From: Paenibacillus polymyxa
GTDB taxonomy: Bacteria > Bacillota > Bacilli > Paenibacillales > Paenibacillaceae
Length of the DNA: 64,000 nucleotides
Direction of reading: 5' to 3'
Assembly (NCBI RefSeq): GCF_015710975.1
Contig: NZ_CP049783.1
Location: 1,919,501 to 1,983,500, forward strand
The position numbers and the translations under genes are program-made. The notes beneath the pieces were generated by a model. It saw only the letters and a list, made by a program, of their open reading frames with translations, did no database searches and was not told where the DNA came from. Positions 36,194-44,454 of this stretch are shown one piece after another. How positions within the stretch are numbered: position 1 is the first letter of the stretch; each line of letters begins with the position of its first letter.

Positions 36194-37261
36194 CTATTGT
36201 GGTGAACCATTAAGCAAATCTTCGGCTATTTTAACCAAATCTTCTTTGGTCAGCGGGCTGTCTTGGTTATCGGATATGTTGTAGTGTAAATGTCTTTTTT
36301 CATCGAGCCATCCCAGTCGGTTTTTTCCTGCTTCCAAGGGCTTGCTTGCTTCACTTGCCCTGATGTAATAGACCTTGGTTCCTTTGATTGTCACTTGCTC
36401 AGCGGAATCCTGTTCATTTTGCATGATGGTCGTCTTCGTGACTTCAGGAGTGTATTTGGTGACGGTAATGGTTACATAGTCGTTTCCTCTCGCATACCGG
36501 GCAAAGGAGGAGTCTGACTTGTCCCAGCTTAGCTTTTGAATAAACAGATTTTCACCCTCCGGTGCAGCTTTGGCCTGTTGCATCAGTTGATCGGTTAAAG
36601 CGCGATATTCCTTTTTATCCATCATTCCAGGATATGCAGCGACTGGATAGACGTATCCAAATTCAAACTTGTAGCCATCCGGTAGGTGAGTAGGGTTGTT
36701 GAATAAAGGAGCCTCAGTCCGCTTGATTTCATCTTGTAAGCTGTTGAAACTTGGAAGTTCAGCCGGTTTGTACGCAAACAGGGCCGGATTAGATAGGTTG
36801 TTTTGATTCATGGAATCGTCTTTGACGTAATAAGCAGCATATTCTCCTGGTTGCAAACGGCGTTTCACCTCTTCGTTCCACCGTTCGTAGGTGGAGGTAT
36901 ACGTTTTGGAGGCGTCCGTTTCGGTAGGTGTTTTGGCGGTATTTAATACAACGGCGCCCTTACTGTTGCGGAACTCAAGATATTGTGAAGCTGCGTATCC
37001 GGTCACAGAGGCCCCTACTACAAAAAGCAAAATCATGATGGGGACAGTCAAGCGAGGCTGAAAATGGATTTTTCCGATATTTCCTTTTTTGGGCATCTCC
37101 TTTTGGTAGACCTGTTCCATCACTTTGTCAGAGACGTCAAAAGCCTGAATTTTCAAAGCGTTCTCTGGCTCGGTTAGCTTGTCCATGTTTTTTAATCCCC
37201 TGTCTTGCGGATCGGTGTATTTCAGGCTTTGTTTTTGAATTCTGTCTTGTAACTCACGCAT
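36194..37261 (-). CDS. Membrane anti-sigma factor with extracytoplasmic sensor-like domain
   Basis: The 355-residue protein has a cytoplasmic N-terminus of about 70 residues (charged, helical), one membrane helix at about 73-92 (PIMILLFVVGASVTGYAAS), and an outside domain ending in a DUF4367-like region (HLPDGYKFEFGYVYPVA, then FIQKLSWDKSD, then VYYIRASEA). It overlaps the 3' end of the ECF sigma gene by 40 bases and has its own AGGAGGA box inside it, so translation is coupled. The usual role is to hold the sigma factor at the membrane until an envelope signal. No ZAS zinc motif is seen. Confidence 0.8.
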   Translation of the reverse strand: MRELQDRIQKQSLKYTDPQDRGLKNMDKLTEPENALKIQAFDVSDKVMEQVYQKEMPKKGNIGKIHFQPRLTVPIMILLFVVGASVTGYAASQYLEFRNSKGAVVLNTAKTPTETDASKTYTSTYERWNEEVKRRLQPGEYAAYYVKDDSMNQNNLSNPALFAYKPAELPSFNSLQDEIKRTEAPLFNNPTHLPDGYKFEFGYVYPVAAYPGMMDKKEYRALTDQLMQQAKAAPEGENLFIQKLSWDKSDSSFARYARGNDYVTITVTKYTPEVTKTTIMQNEQDSAEQVTIKGTKVYYIRASEASKPLEAGKNRLGWLDEKRHLHYNISDNQDSPLTKEDLVKIAEDLLNGSPQ

Positions 37262-37824
37262 TTTTGGTCCTCCTTTAGGGGCTCCATTATTTTTTTGAGC
37301 TTTGTTTTTGTCCTGCCGTATTTTTTCTTGATAGCGTCCTCGCTTTTGTTCATGATTTCCCCGATTTCTCCAAATGTTTTTTCTTCAAAAATGCGCAGCA
37401 CCAGCAGGTTACGCTCCTCCGCGTTCAGTTGGTCCAACGCTCGGCTCAGCGGTTCACTGAAAAGCTGACGTTCCATAACCTGCGCTGCACTGTCTGAAGT
37501 CATGTCAGCTGAGGTGAACAGGGTAAGTTTAAATTTGCGTTGTAGATTCTTCCTGCGAATTAGGTTCAGGCAGTGATGATAGGCCATTTTATACAGCCAG
37601 GAGGAGAAGCCCACTGTCGGCTTGTACCTGCTGATTTTCTCAAAAGCATTGACGAAAATATCCTGCACAGCCTCTTCTGCCTCCTGCTCACTTCCTAATA
37701 GCCTCCAGCAGTACACAAAAATCTGACGCTGATACTCCTTTACAATGTAGGCGTAATTCTGGATTTCGCCGGCTTGAACTCGTTTGATTCTGTATTCGAT
37801 GTCCTCATTCAAAGATTTAGGCAC
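37222..37824 (-). CDS. ECF-type RNA polymerase sigma factor
   Basis: The 200-residue protein has region 2 (YAYIVKEYQRQIFVYCWRLL, then EAEEAVQDIFVNAFEKI, then FSSWLYKMAYHHCLNLIRRK) and region 4 (LLVLRIFEEKTFGEIGEIMN, then SEDAIKKKYGRTKTKLKKI). These recognise the -10 and -35 of its regulon. It is first in a two-gene unit with its likely anti-sigma factor. It probably drives its own promoter in the 230-base gap upstream, where the minus strand has a GTGTCCCTTTTGG block, but I cannot define the -35/-10. Confidence 0.92.
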   Translation of the reverse strand: MPKSLNEDIEYRIKRVQAGEIQNYAYIVKEYQRQIFVYCWRLLGSEQEAEEAVQDIFVNAFEKISRYKPTVGFSSWLYKMAYHHCLNLIRRKNLQRKFKLTLFTSADMTSDSAAQVMERQLFSEPLSRALDQLNAEERNLLVLRIFEEKTFGEIGEIMNKSEDAIKKKYGRTKTKLKKIMEPLKEDQKCVSYKTEFKNKA

Positions 37825-38056
37825 CCCCTCTGATCAAAAAGCAAACTATATCTGTATAACAATTGAAGATGACCAAAAGGGACACCTTGTCTAAAATTTT
37901 TTTAAGTGTGCTATCAACTCTTTAAGAGAATACGATAAAGCAGAACAATTATCACCCACGTAGTTAGTTTTATAGAGTTAAAGGTATATTGTGGAAGTGA
38001 GGGGATGGTAAAATGAAATTAAGATATTCCAAATAATTTTTATAGGAACGGATTAC

Positions 38057-38872
38057 TTGCATCTAAAGAAAATCGCTGATTTTATGAAAAGACAAGACAT
38101 TAAACTGGATATCAAAGACACCTGTATACTCTATAGAGAATGTACTGCTGACTTAAACATAAATTTGAAAGGCAATCATTCCAGAATAACAAGTTTGAAT
38201 GACCTCTTTGCAGGAGTCGAAATTCATATTGATCGTTTAAAGGCTGGAATGGGATATCGATATGAAAATACACAAGTGAATGAAGATATTATTCATTATT
38301 GCTGTCATAAAGATGATGAGGAAGGTAAGGAGCTTGGATACCAATTATTCGTAAAATCGTTAGATTACTTTTCCAAGAAATTATTAGCTGAAGGATTTGT
38401 ATTAGGGTATCCTGCTGTAGATTCTAAAATTAAAATAATGAAGGCCTCTTGTTCAATGTGTTTTTATCGAGATTATTATTACATTAGTGGAGCACATATA
38501 TCACTCAAAACCGCCATGCAGCAAGCAGATTGGCAAATATGCGAACCATTGATGCAGGTCCATATGACCTGTAACAAGCTATATTTTGAAGAAAACTCCT
38601 TTTTTAGAGGGGGAGAAAATCTATGTATACTCGGGGACGAAGATGATTATAAGTTATCGTTTAAATCTAGACTTTCCACAATCATTGATATTCTAGAAGA
38701 GATGTATAACCATAAAAAAGATATTTCGGACTTCCATATAGAATTGGACAGCTATGTGCCAGTTGAAGGTGTTACTCAGTTAAAAGAGAAATTCAAAGTC
38801 ATTTATAATATCGCTAAATGGAAAGATGAATTAGAGGAACAAGAGATGAACTCGGCCATCCCGCCTGTATAG
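38057..38872 (+). CDS. Uncharacterised 271-residue protein
   Basis: No family recognised. The protein has an N-terminal polar region, a middle with several Cys (CCHKDDEEGKELGYQLFVKS, then KASCSMCFYRDYYYISG) and a helical C-terminus. It has no membrane segment. The start is uncertain. The TTG at 38057 has only AGGAACG upstream. The frame stays open upstream as EIKIFQIIFIGTDY, while an ATG with a good GAGGGGATGG box at about 38013 lies one frame off, so a one-base loss near 38013-38016 could have hidden a start reading MEIKIFQ. The stop codon region forms part of the terminator. Confidence 0.55.
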   Translation: MHLKKIADFMKRQDIKLDIKDTCILYRECTADLNINLKGNHSRITSLNDLFAGVEIHIDRLKAGMGYRYENTQVNEDIIHYCCHKDDEEGKELGYQLFVKSLDYFSKKLLAEGFVLGYPAVDSKIKIMKASCSMCFYRDYYYISGAHISLKTAMQQADWQICEPLMQVHMTCNKLYFEENSFFRGGENLCILGDEDDYKLSFKSRLSTIIDILEEMYNHKKDISDFHIELDSYVPVEGVTQLKEKFKVIYNIAKWKDELEEQEMNSAIPPV

Positions 38873-38920
38873 CTTACGAAAACCTTTGGCTGTTCTGGAC
38901 GGGATGGCCTCACTCTTTTT
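38854..38920 (+). terminator. Terminator overlapping the 3' end of the gene at 38057
   Basis: GGCCATCCCG (inside the last codons) pairs with CGGGATGGCC (38900-38909), followed by TCACTCTTTTT. The loop is long (36 bases). Confidence 0.55.
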
Positions 38921-38934
38921 ATGCAGCGTACCTT

Positions 38935-40380
38935 CTACTTATGCCCTTTGCGTACCTTTAACAGCTTGCCCTTTACGGTCGTATTCTTCATAATTTCAAG
39001 CACCAGTGGGCCCTTGCCATTCAGAATCTCAACATCTGTCACATTATCCAGAATCGTAATGATGCCGATATCATCTGCCGTTACCCCGTCAAGCTTAGCG
39101 ATGGTACCCACAAAGTCGACAGCTCTAAGTTTTTTCTTCTTACCGCCGTTAAAATTGAGCTTCATAATCTGTTGGTTTAATTGCTCGCGCTTGTCGTTTT
39201 TGAGCACAGTTTTTACATGTAGGTTCCGCTCGAAATCTTCTCTGCGGAGATCTACAGCCTCTTCTGAGGGGGCTTTTACTTGCGGAATTGCAAATCCAAT
39301 ATATGCTTCAATATCAGCTAATCGGTTGCTGTCTTTAGGAGTGATTAGAGTAATGGCTTTCCCCGTTTTGCCAGCACGTCCTGTACGGCCTGTACGATGA
39401 ACATAGCTTTCTTTTTCAAGGGGAATATCGTAGTTGATGACATGGGTGATATTCGTGATATCAATCCCTCTGGCGGCTACATCAGTTGCGATTAAGTAAC
39501 GGAATTGACCCCTTCTGAATGCGTTCATTACCTCAAATCGCTCATCTTGCTCCATGCCGCCATGGATGCGATCACATGGATATTCGAGGTCAGCCAATGC
39601 TCTGAATAGTGTATCTACATGCTCCTGCGTACGACAGAAAATGATGCAGCTGTCAGGGTTCTCAACAATGAGCAGATCCTGTAGCAGAGCCAGCTTGTCC
39701 GCCTCCCGCACCTGAATAAGAGAATGATCAATCGTGGCTGTGGTTACACCTGTCGCCTTAATCTCAATTTCCACAGGATCGTTCATATATTTACGTGATA
39801 GTTTGGCTACATCTTCGGGATAAGTAGCGGAAAACAACATCGTAACCCGGTCACTAGGCAACGCCTGAATAATCGACTGAACCTGCTCGATAAAGCCCAT
39901 ATTCAGCATCTCGTCAGCTTCATCAATCACGAGATAGGCAATTCGATTTAAGGATAGCGTGCCTCGTTCAATGTGATCCAGTACACGTCCAGGCGTACCA
40001 ACAGCCACATGTGTTCTTTGTTTTAGCTCGGCCTTTTGTATATGAAAAGGATGTTTCCCATAAAGGGGCGTTGCTTTGATCCGCTTAAAGCGTCCAATAT
40101 TCGTGATGTCTTCAGTAACCTGTAATGCGAGTTCACGGGTTGGTGTCAGGATTAAAGCTTGGGGTTTATTCTCATTCCAATCTACTAGCTCACACAGTGG
40201 AATACCATATGCTGCTGTTTTGCCGCTGCCTGTTTGCGATTTGGCCACAAGATCCTTCTTCTCAAGGGCAACGGGAATAACCTCCGTTTGAATTTCTGTT
40301 GGCGTCTCATAGCCCAGGCTATTCAGAGCCCTCACAATTTCTTCACTTAATGGGTAATCTGCAAAATGCTTTTGACTCAT
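38935..40380 (-). CDS. dbpA: DEAD-box RNA helicase with 23S rRNA-binding tail
   Basis: The 481-residue protein contains all helicase motifs: [14 protein letters not shown] (Q), [10 protein letters not shown] (I), PTRELA (Ia), TPGRV (Ib), DEAD (II), SAT (III), then RGID and [10 protein letters not shown] (V, VI). The last 75 residues ([20 protein letters not shown], then [20 protein letters not shown]) are the DbpA/YxiN RNA-binding domain that targets hairpin 92 of 23S rRNA in large-subunit assembly. I use the ATG at 40380, with AGAGG seven bases upstream, over a TTG two codons earlier. It faces the gene at 38057 and is single. Confidence 0.93.
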   Translation of the reverse strand: MSQKHFADYPLSEEIVRALNSLGYETPTEIQTEVIPVALEKKDLVAKSQTGSGKTAAYGIPLCELVDWNENKPQALILTPTRELALQVTEDITNIGRFKRIKATPLYGKHPFHIQKAELKQRTHVAVGTPGRVLDHIERGTLSLNRIAYLVIDEADEMLNMGFIEQVQSIIQALPSDRVTMLFSATYPEDVAKLSRKYMNDPVEIEIKATGVTTATIDHSLIQVREADKLALLQDLLIVENPDSCIIFCRTQEHVDTLFRALADLEYPCDRIHGGMEQDERFEVMNAFRRGQFRYLIATDVAARGIDITNITHVINYDIPLEKESYVHRTGRTGRAGKTGKAITLITPKDSNRLADIEAYIGFAIPQVKAPSEEAVDLRREDFERNLHVKTVLKNDKREQLNQQIMKLNFNGGKKKKLRAVDFVGTIAKLDGVTADDIGIITILDNVTDVEILNGKGPLVLEIMKNTTVKGKLLKVRKGHK

Positions 40381-40529
40381 TCTCAACCTCTTCTGCGCTG
40401 TATTTAAGTACCATTACATATATCATGTCATCGTGTATCGAACTTATACTCAACCAGTATACTCTATTCCAGCTACACTCTAATACATATATCAGCGATT
40501 AACTTGCTGTTTTCCAGTAAGGCAACTAT

Positions 40530-40666
40530 ACTTTTTCTGAGACGAAAAAACACAGTCTGGTTGGTAGTCCAGGCGCATGGACGACTCTATATTGCAAGAG
40601 TGCCATGTCAGTAACCTTCCCCCCTCGGGATGTCCATCGTTTCGATTTAAAATGAGGGGGATTCAA
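40530..40666 (+). ncRNA. yjdF-type riboswitch candidate in the leader of yjdF
   Basis: The leader folds into CATGG (40576-40580)/CCATG (40603-40607) with an inner ACTCT/AGAGT stem. Further down, CCCCCTC (40620-40626) pairs with GAGGGGG (40654-40660), which is the ribosome binding site of yjdF. YjdF genes in Firmicutes are known to be controlled by the yjdF RNA, which binds aromatic N-heterocycles and frees the RBS. The assignment rests on gene context and RBS masking; I could not compare it with the consensus. Confidence 0.7.
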
Positions 40667-41077
40667 ATGAAGCTTACGATTTATCATGATGGACAGTATT
40701 GGGTTGGAGTCGTGGAGGAGCAGGACCAAGGGAAATTGAAGGCAGCCAGGTACATTTTTGGGACAGAGCCTAAAGACGAAGAAATTCTCCATTTTATCCG
40801 TGAGGAAATGTGGGAACTTGTTAGTCGGCTTTCACAAGAGGTGGCTATAAAGTGGTCTGAAACGAAGAAGGTCAATCCGAAGCGGCTAGCAAGGCAGGCA
40901 GCGTATGAATTAAGGCGGAAGGGTGTCTCTTCCAACGCACAAGAGGCCTTAAAGTTAGAGTATGAGAAGCGCAAGTTGGAGAAACGTACCTACTCTAAAC
41001 AGCAAAGGGAATCTATGAAGGCACGGATAAGGGAATTAAAGGAGAAAAAGGCGAAGGAAAAACATCGCGGACATTAA
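40667..41077 (+). CDS. yjdF: YjdF family protein (DUF2992)
   Basis: I start at the ATG at 40667, 6 bases after GAGGGGG, because the longer frame runs through the leader structure. The 136-residue product begins MKLTIYHDGQYWVGVVEEQD, the standard YjdF start. It continues with a charged helix (FGTEPKDEEILHFIREEMW) and ends in a Lys/Arg/Glu-rich coiled tail (ARIRELKEKKAKEKHRGH). The biochemical role is not established; the gene responds to azaaromatic compounds through its riboswitch. In B. subtilis it follows manPA. Here it is about 17 kb from manRP. Confidence 0.9.
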   Translation: MKLTIYHDGQYWVGVVEEQDQGKLKAARYIFGTEPKDEEILHFIREEMWELVSRLSQEVAIKWSETKKVNPKRLARQAAYELRRKGVSSNAQEALKLEYEKRKLEKRTYSKQQRESMKARIRELKEKKAKEKHRGH

Positions 41078-41102
41078 TAAAACCTCCATACTTATCCGCA
41101 AT

Positions 41103-41147
41103 TGTAACGCATGTTTTATCTCAGCATATGTGAAAACATGTGTTACA
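41103..41147. repeat. Inverted repeat with 15-base arms
   Basis: TGTAACGCATGTTTT and AAAACATGTGTTACA pair at 14 of 15 positions (the exception is a C-T contact) over a 15-base loop. It lies 4 bases before the yjdF terminator. It could be part of the 3' UTR or a small mobile repeat. Confidence 0.5.
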
Positions 41148-41150
41148 CAC

Positions 41151-41180
41151 AAAGGGCACCCGACTGGGTGCCCTTTAAAC
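41151..41180 (+). terminator. yjdF terminator
   Basis: AAAGGGCACCC pairs with GGGTGCCCTTT over GACT. The AAA/TTT ends make it usable in both directions. Confidence 0.8.
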
Positions 41181-41224
41181 TGTCGTATAGAGATTGCTAT
41201 CCGCTAAGATGAATCCATTCCAAA

Positions 41225-41806
41225 TTACTTAAGCAGTGTCAGTGTCACTTCTATTGTATTATCAATAAATGATCGCTCTGGACGAGACTTTATCATGACG
41301 GTCAGACCAATTAACGATACAACTAATGCCTGTGATACAGCCTTCGCATCTAGTCCGATCTCAAGCTCACCTGATTGTATCCCTCGTTCAATGGTTTCTT
41401 GAAAAATGACTGCTAGGTACATTTGATGCTCCCTTGTAAGAATTTCAAACTTCTCATCATGGGGCGCAAGTTCAACCATTGTATTAATGCAAAAGCATCC
41501 TTTTCTAGGATTTTCCGCATACTCCTCTTCAACCACACCCTCAAAAAAGGTACGAAATGCTTCTTTTACAGATGGAATGCTTTGAAGTTTGGTTCGGATC
41601 AGAGAAGCACGGGACATCGTGTATTTGCGTAGCGCGGCTTCGAACAATTCTTTTTTGCCCCCAAAAGTGGAATATATACTGGGGCGTTGAATTTCCATTC
41701 TGGAAGTTAAATCACTTAATGAGGTGGCTTCATATCCCTTTTCCCAAAATATTTGCATAGCTGCATCTAAAACTTTCTCTTCGTCAAATTCGCGGATTCG
41801 TCCCAT
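41225..41806 (-). CDS. TetR-family repressor
   Basis: The 193-residue protein has an N-terminal HTH (DAAMQIFWEKGYEATSLSDL, then MEIQRPSIYSTFGGKKELF) and a C-terminal domain with ENPRKGCFCINTMVELAPHD. Cys pairs in this position occur in TetR proteins that sense electrophiles or quinones, so redox sensing is possible. It is divergent from an LLM oxidoreductase gene. Palindromes lie at both promoters in the 321-base gap. AGAGGT forms the RBS. Confidence 0.88.
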   Translation of the reverse strand: MGRIREFDEEKVLDAAMQIFWEKGYEATSLSDLTSRMEIQRPSIYSTFGGKKELFEAALRKYTMSRASLIRTKLQSIPSVKEAFRTFFEGVVEEEYAENPRKGCFCINTMVELAPHDEKFEILTREHQMYLAVIFQETIERGIQSGELEIGLDAKAVSQALVVSLIGLTVMIKSRPERSFIDNTIEVTLTLLK

Positions 41807-41887
41807 AACAATACCTCTCGTTACTCATGATTTTATTCTTAATGACTCCATGTATCTGATTATAATGTTCAGTGACATTCATTTGAT

Positions 41888-41899
41888 TACCAATTGGTA
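41888..41899. promoter_or_regulatory. Palindromic operator at the TetR promoter
   Basis: TACCAATTGGTA is a perfect 12-base palindrome overlapping the likely -35 of the TetR gene; its -10 is TATAAT on the minus strand at 41866-41861. Confidence 0.6.
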
Positions 41900-42006
41900 C
41901 GTTATTATCTTATAATTAGTCCTTAAAATTGTCAAATGAGGGTTGGTCTTTCCCGAAAAGAGGAGGTGAATATGAAAGAATAATCAAAGTGAATTTACTA
42001 TGATTG

Positions 42007-42067
42007 TTGACAGTATTCTTTTTTGTGAGTTATATTTACTGGGAAAAATAACATACCGGTTGGTATG
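42007..42067 (+). promoter_or_regulatory. Promoter and operator of the LLM-esterase operon
   Basis: TTGACA (42007-42012) and TTATAT (42030-42035) are 17 bases apart. CATACC-GGTT-GGTATG (42052-42067) follows just past the start of transcription and shares TACC/GGTA arms with the operator at 41888. A tiny reading frame, ATG AAA GAA TAA with a perfect AGAGGAGGTGA box, lies at about 41972 upstream. Confidence 0.65.
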
Positions 42068-42127
42068 ATATTTTATTGTTATTCAATTGGCACACAAAGA
42101 AAGCTATTAGAACGGGAGAGATAGACC

Positions 42128-43189
42128 ATGGAGATAGGTATTACCTCGTTTGTAGAGACAAAGCCTGATGCTCAGACAGGCGAAGTGATAAGTCACGCAC
42201 AGCGGTTGCGTGAAGTTGTCGAGGAAATTATCCTTGCTGATCAAGTGGGACTTGATGTGTTTGGTGTAGGTGAGCATCATCGAAAGGATTATTCGGCATC
42301 TTCACCAGCAATGGTGCTGTCCGCGGCTGCAGCGCAGACACAACGGATTCGGCTAACCAGTGCAGTGACGGTGCTTTCTTCAGCTGATCCGGTGCGCGTT
42401 TTTCAAGACTTTGCTACGCTGGATGGTATTTCAAATGGACGTGCCGAGATTATGGCGGGTCGGGGTTCTTTTATTGAGTCTTTTCCTCTGTTCGGCTATG
42501 ACTTGGATGACTATGATGAGCTGTTTGAACAACATTTGGAACTTCTCCTTAAAATACGGGAGTCCGAAAAGGTAATCTGGAAGGGCGGTCATCGGCCAGC
42601 CATTAACAATTTGGGCGTGTATCCACGGCCAGTTCAGAACCCTTTACCAATATGGGTAGGCAGCGGGGGAAGGCAGGATTCTGCTATTCGTGCAGGTCTG
42701 TTAGGACTGCCCTTGATGCTGGCGATCATTGGAGGAAACCCGATAAATTTTGCACCGCTTGTCCAGCTTTATAAGAAAGCAGCAGCGCACGCTGGTCATG
42801 ATGAATCGCAGCTTAGGGTTGGGTCGCACTCGATAGGATTTGTCGGAGAGAATAATGAGCAAGCGGCAGATACATATTTCCCTTCTACGATGGCAGGTAT
42901 GAATAGATTGGGCAGGGAGCGAGGCTGGGCGCATTATGATCGTTCCAGCTATGATGCCGCGCGCAGCTTTGAAGGTGCGCTGTATGTTGGCGATCCCGAG
43001 ACGGTTGCTCAGAAGATCATTCATCTTCGCAAGCATGTTGGTGTTACACGCTTTATGCTGTATGTTCCGTTAAGCACGATGCCGCATGCCGAGGTGATGA
43101 GAGCCATTGAGCTACTTGGAACAGAGGTAGCACCCCGAGTGCGGAAGGAAATAGCCAAGTGGGAAGCGGAGACGGAAAAAAGACTATAA
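42128..43189 (+). CDS. LLM-class flavin-dependent oxidoreductase
   Basis: The 353-residue protein has the bacterial luciferase-like TIM barrel: LADQVGLDVFGVGEHHRKDY, then RIRLTSAVTVLSSADPVRVF, then FATLDGISNGRAEIMAGRGS, then PIWVGSGG. 'EHH' and the GRGS segment are flavin/phosphate-contacting landmarks of the group that contains uncharacterised LLM monooxygenases with F-type FMN use. The substrate is unknown. It is the first gene of a two-gene unit with an esterase-like gene and probably repressed by the divergent TetR. GGGAGAGAT lies about 7 bases before the ATG. Confidence 0.9.
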   Translation: MEIGITSFVETKPDAQTGEVISHAQRLREVVEEIILADQVGLDVFGVGEHHRKDYSASSPAMVLSAAAAQTQRIRLTSAVTVLSSADPVRVFQDFATLDGISNGRAEIMAGRGSFIESFPLFGYDLDDYDELFEQHLELLLKIRESEKVIWKGGHRPAINNLGVYPRPVQNPLPIWVGSGGRQDSAIRAGLLGLPLMLAIIGGNPINFAPLVQLYKKAAAHAGHDESQLRVGSHSIGFVGENNEQAADTYFPSTMAGMNRLGRERGWAHYDRSSYDAARSFEGALYVGDPETVAQKIIHLRKHVGVTRFMLYVPLSTMPHAEVMRAIELLGTEVAPRVRKEIAKWEAETEKRL

Positions 43190-43221
43190 CTATAAAATAA
43201 CCTAACATAGGAGTGATTCGC

Positions 43222-44160
43222 ATGGATTTTGAAAATCGTTTATTACCAGAATTAAGGTCAGTAATTGCACAATTCCCCGGTTTTCAACTGGAGGAGAATT
43301 TAGAACTGAGCAGAAGTTGTTTGTCGAGTCCGCCTATTGAGCAGTCGGAACACGTACGCACGACAAGCCGGATGATTCCGAGCGTTGCAGGCGAGATATT
43401 AGTCAAAATCTACGAACCTGCCCAGCGAACTGACGTTAAGCTTCCGGCCATGCTGTGGATTCACGGGGGAGGCTATGTAATGGGGCATCCTGATATGGAC
43501 GATGCTTTGTGCGAACGCTTCGTGCAGGCGGCTAATTGCGTCGTCGTATCGGTCGATTATCGACTTGCTCCCGAGCACCCCTACCCAGCTGCCATCGATG
43601 ACTGTTATGCCGCTTTGACGTGGATGACCGATGAAGCTGAGCTGCTGGGCATCGACTTGGACCGGGTCGCAATTGCTGGTGCAAGCGGGGGTGGCGGTCT
43701 AACCGCAGCACTTGCTTTAATGGCTCGTGACAAAGGCGGACCAGCCCTTATCTTCCAAATGCCGCTATATCCGATGATCGACGACCGCAATGTTACGGCA
43801 TCAAGTCATGAAATTACGGCCGATAATGCACCATGGAGCCGGAAGAACAACTTGACGGCCTGGAACATGTACTTGGGTAATCGTACCGAAGATAGCGAGG
43901 TTTCCCCATATGCGGTGCCGTCGAGAGCAGAAAGCTTGGCTGGTCTGCCGCCGACCTACACGTGCGTAGGGCAGCTCGATCTATTCCGAGATGAGACGAT
44001 CGAATATGTGGCACGCCTTGCCCAAGCGGGCGTTGACGTCGAATTTCATCTGTATCCCGGCACATTCCACAATTTTGAAGGGATGGTTCCTCAAGCAGAA
44101 GTAAGTCAACGCGCCAGCCAAAGTTATGTAGACGCGATTGCAAGAGCGCTTAATCCTTAA
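43222..44160 (+). CDS. Alpha/beta hydrolase, hormone-sensitive-lipase (GDSAG-type) family
   Basis: The ATG at 43222 has TAGGAG 8 bases upstream. The 312-residue product has the oxyanion motif HGGGYVMG (about 86-93), then VVSVDYRLAPEHPYPAAIDD, then the nucleophile elbow GASGGGG in place of the usual GDSAGG, Asp in GQLDLFRDE and His in YPGTFHNFEG. It should hydrolyse short-chain esters. Its partner may be the LLM oxidase: a Baeyer-Villiger-like step followed by ester cleavage is one reading, not proven. The stop lies near an inverted-repeat element. Confidence 0.9.
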   Translation: MDFENRLLPELRSVIAQFPGFQLEENLELSRSCLSSPPIEQSEHVRTTSRMIPSVAGEILVKIYEPAQRTDVKLPAMLWIHGGGYVMGHPDMDDALCERFVQAANCVVVSVDYRLAPEHPYPAAIDDCYAALTWMTDEAELLGIDLDRVAIAGASGGGGLTAALALMARDKGGPALIFQMPLYPMIDDRNVTASSHEITADNAPWSRKNNLTAWNMYLGNRTEDSEVSPYAVPSRAESLAGLPPTYTCVGQLDLFRDETIEYVARLAQAGVDVEFHLYPGTFHNFEGMVPQAEVSQRASQSYVDAIARALNP

Positions 44161-44183
44161 ATAATTAAGGAGCGGTCTTCAGG

Positions 44184-44252
44184 TGATATGCTCCCAAGAA
44201 GATAGACAGGTTGAATAATAAAACCTACTACTGTGAAGGGAGTATATCACTT
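44184..44252. repeat. Palindromic mini-element with IS-like ends
   Basis: GTGATATGCTCCC (44185-44197) and GGGAGTATATCAC (44239-44251) form arms with one mismatch. Similarity extends inwards (ATAGACAGGTT against the complement of AACCTACTACT). The ends resemble IS3/IS150-type terminal repeats, but there is no transposase. It also lies where a terminator for the LLM-esterase unit would be. Confidence 0.45.
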
Positions 44253-44392
44253 TTCGCAGCAGCCTTTTGTTATCGTTTCAGAGTTGTTTGGGATTCGTGT
44301 TGTGGCTGTTCTGCAATGATGTAAGATTTTTCGGGTAAAATCTATACTTTCACATGTAGCAGAAAACAACTATTCATTCTTATAATTGGAAA

Positions 44393-44406
44393 TGTAAGCG
44401 CTTAAA
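44393..44406 (+). promoter_or_regulatory. cre site upstream of the xylanase gene
   Basis: TGTAAGCGCTTAAA matches the CcpA consensus TGWAANCGNTNWCA at 13 of 14 positions. It lies 49 bases before the start, fitting glucose repression of the xylanase. Confidence 0.75.
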
Positions 44407-44454
44407 TTATTGAGGAAGAGTATTATCAAATTATACGTGTGAGGAGGAGATTTT

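Noticed and set aside
38921..39400. Plus-strand ORF of 159 codons opposite dbpA.
   Set aside because: It lies in the dbpA coding region, with Ser/Phe-rich shadow composition and no RBS.
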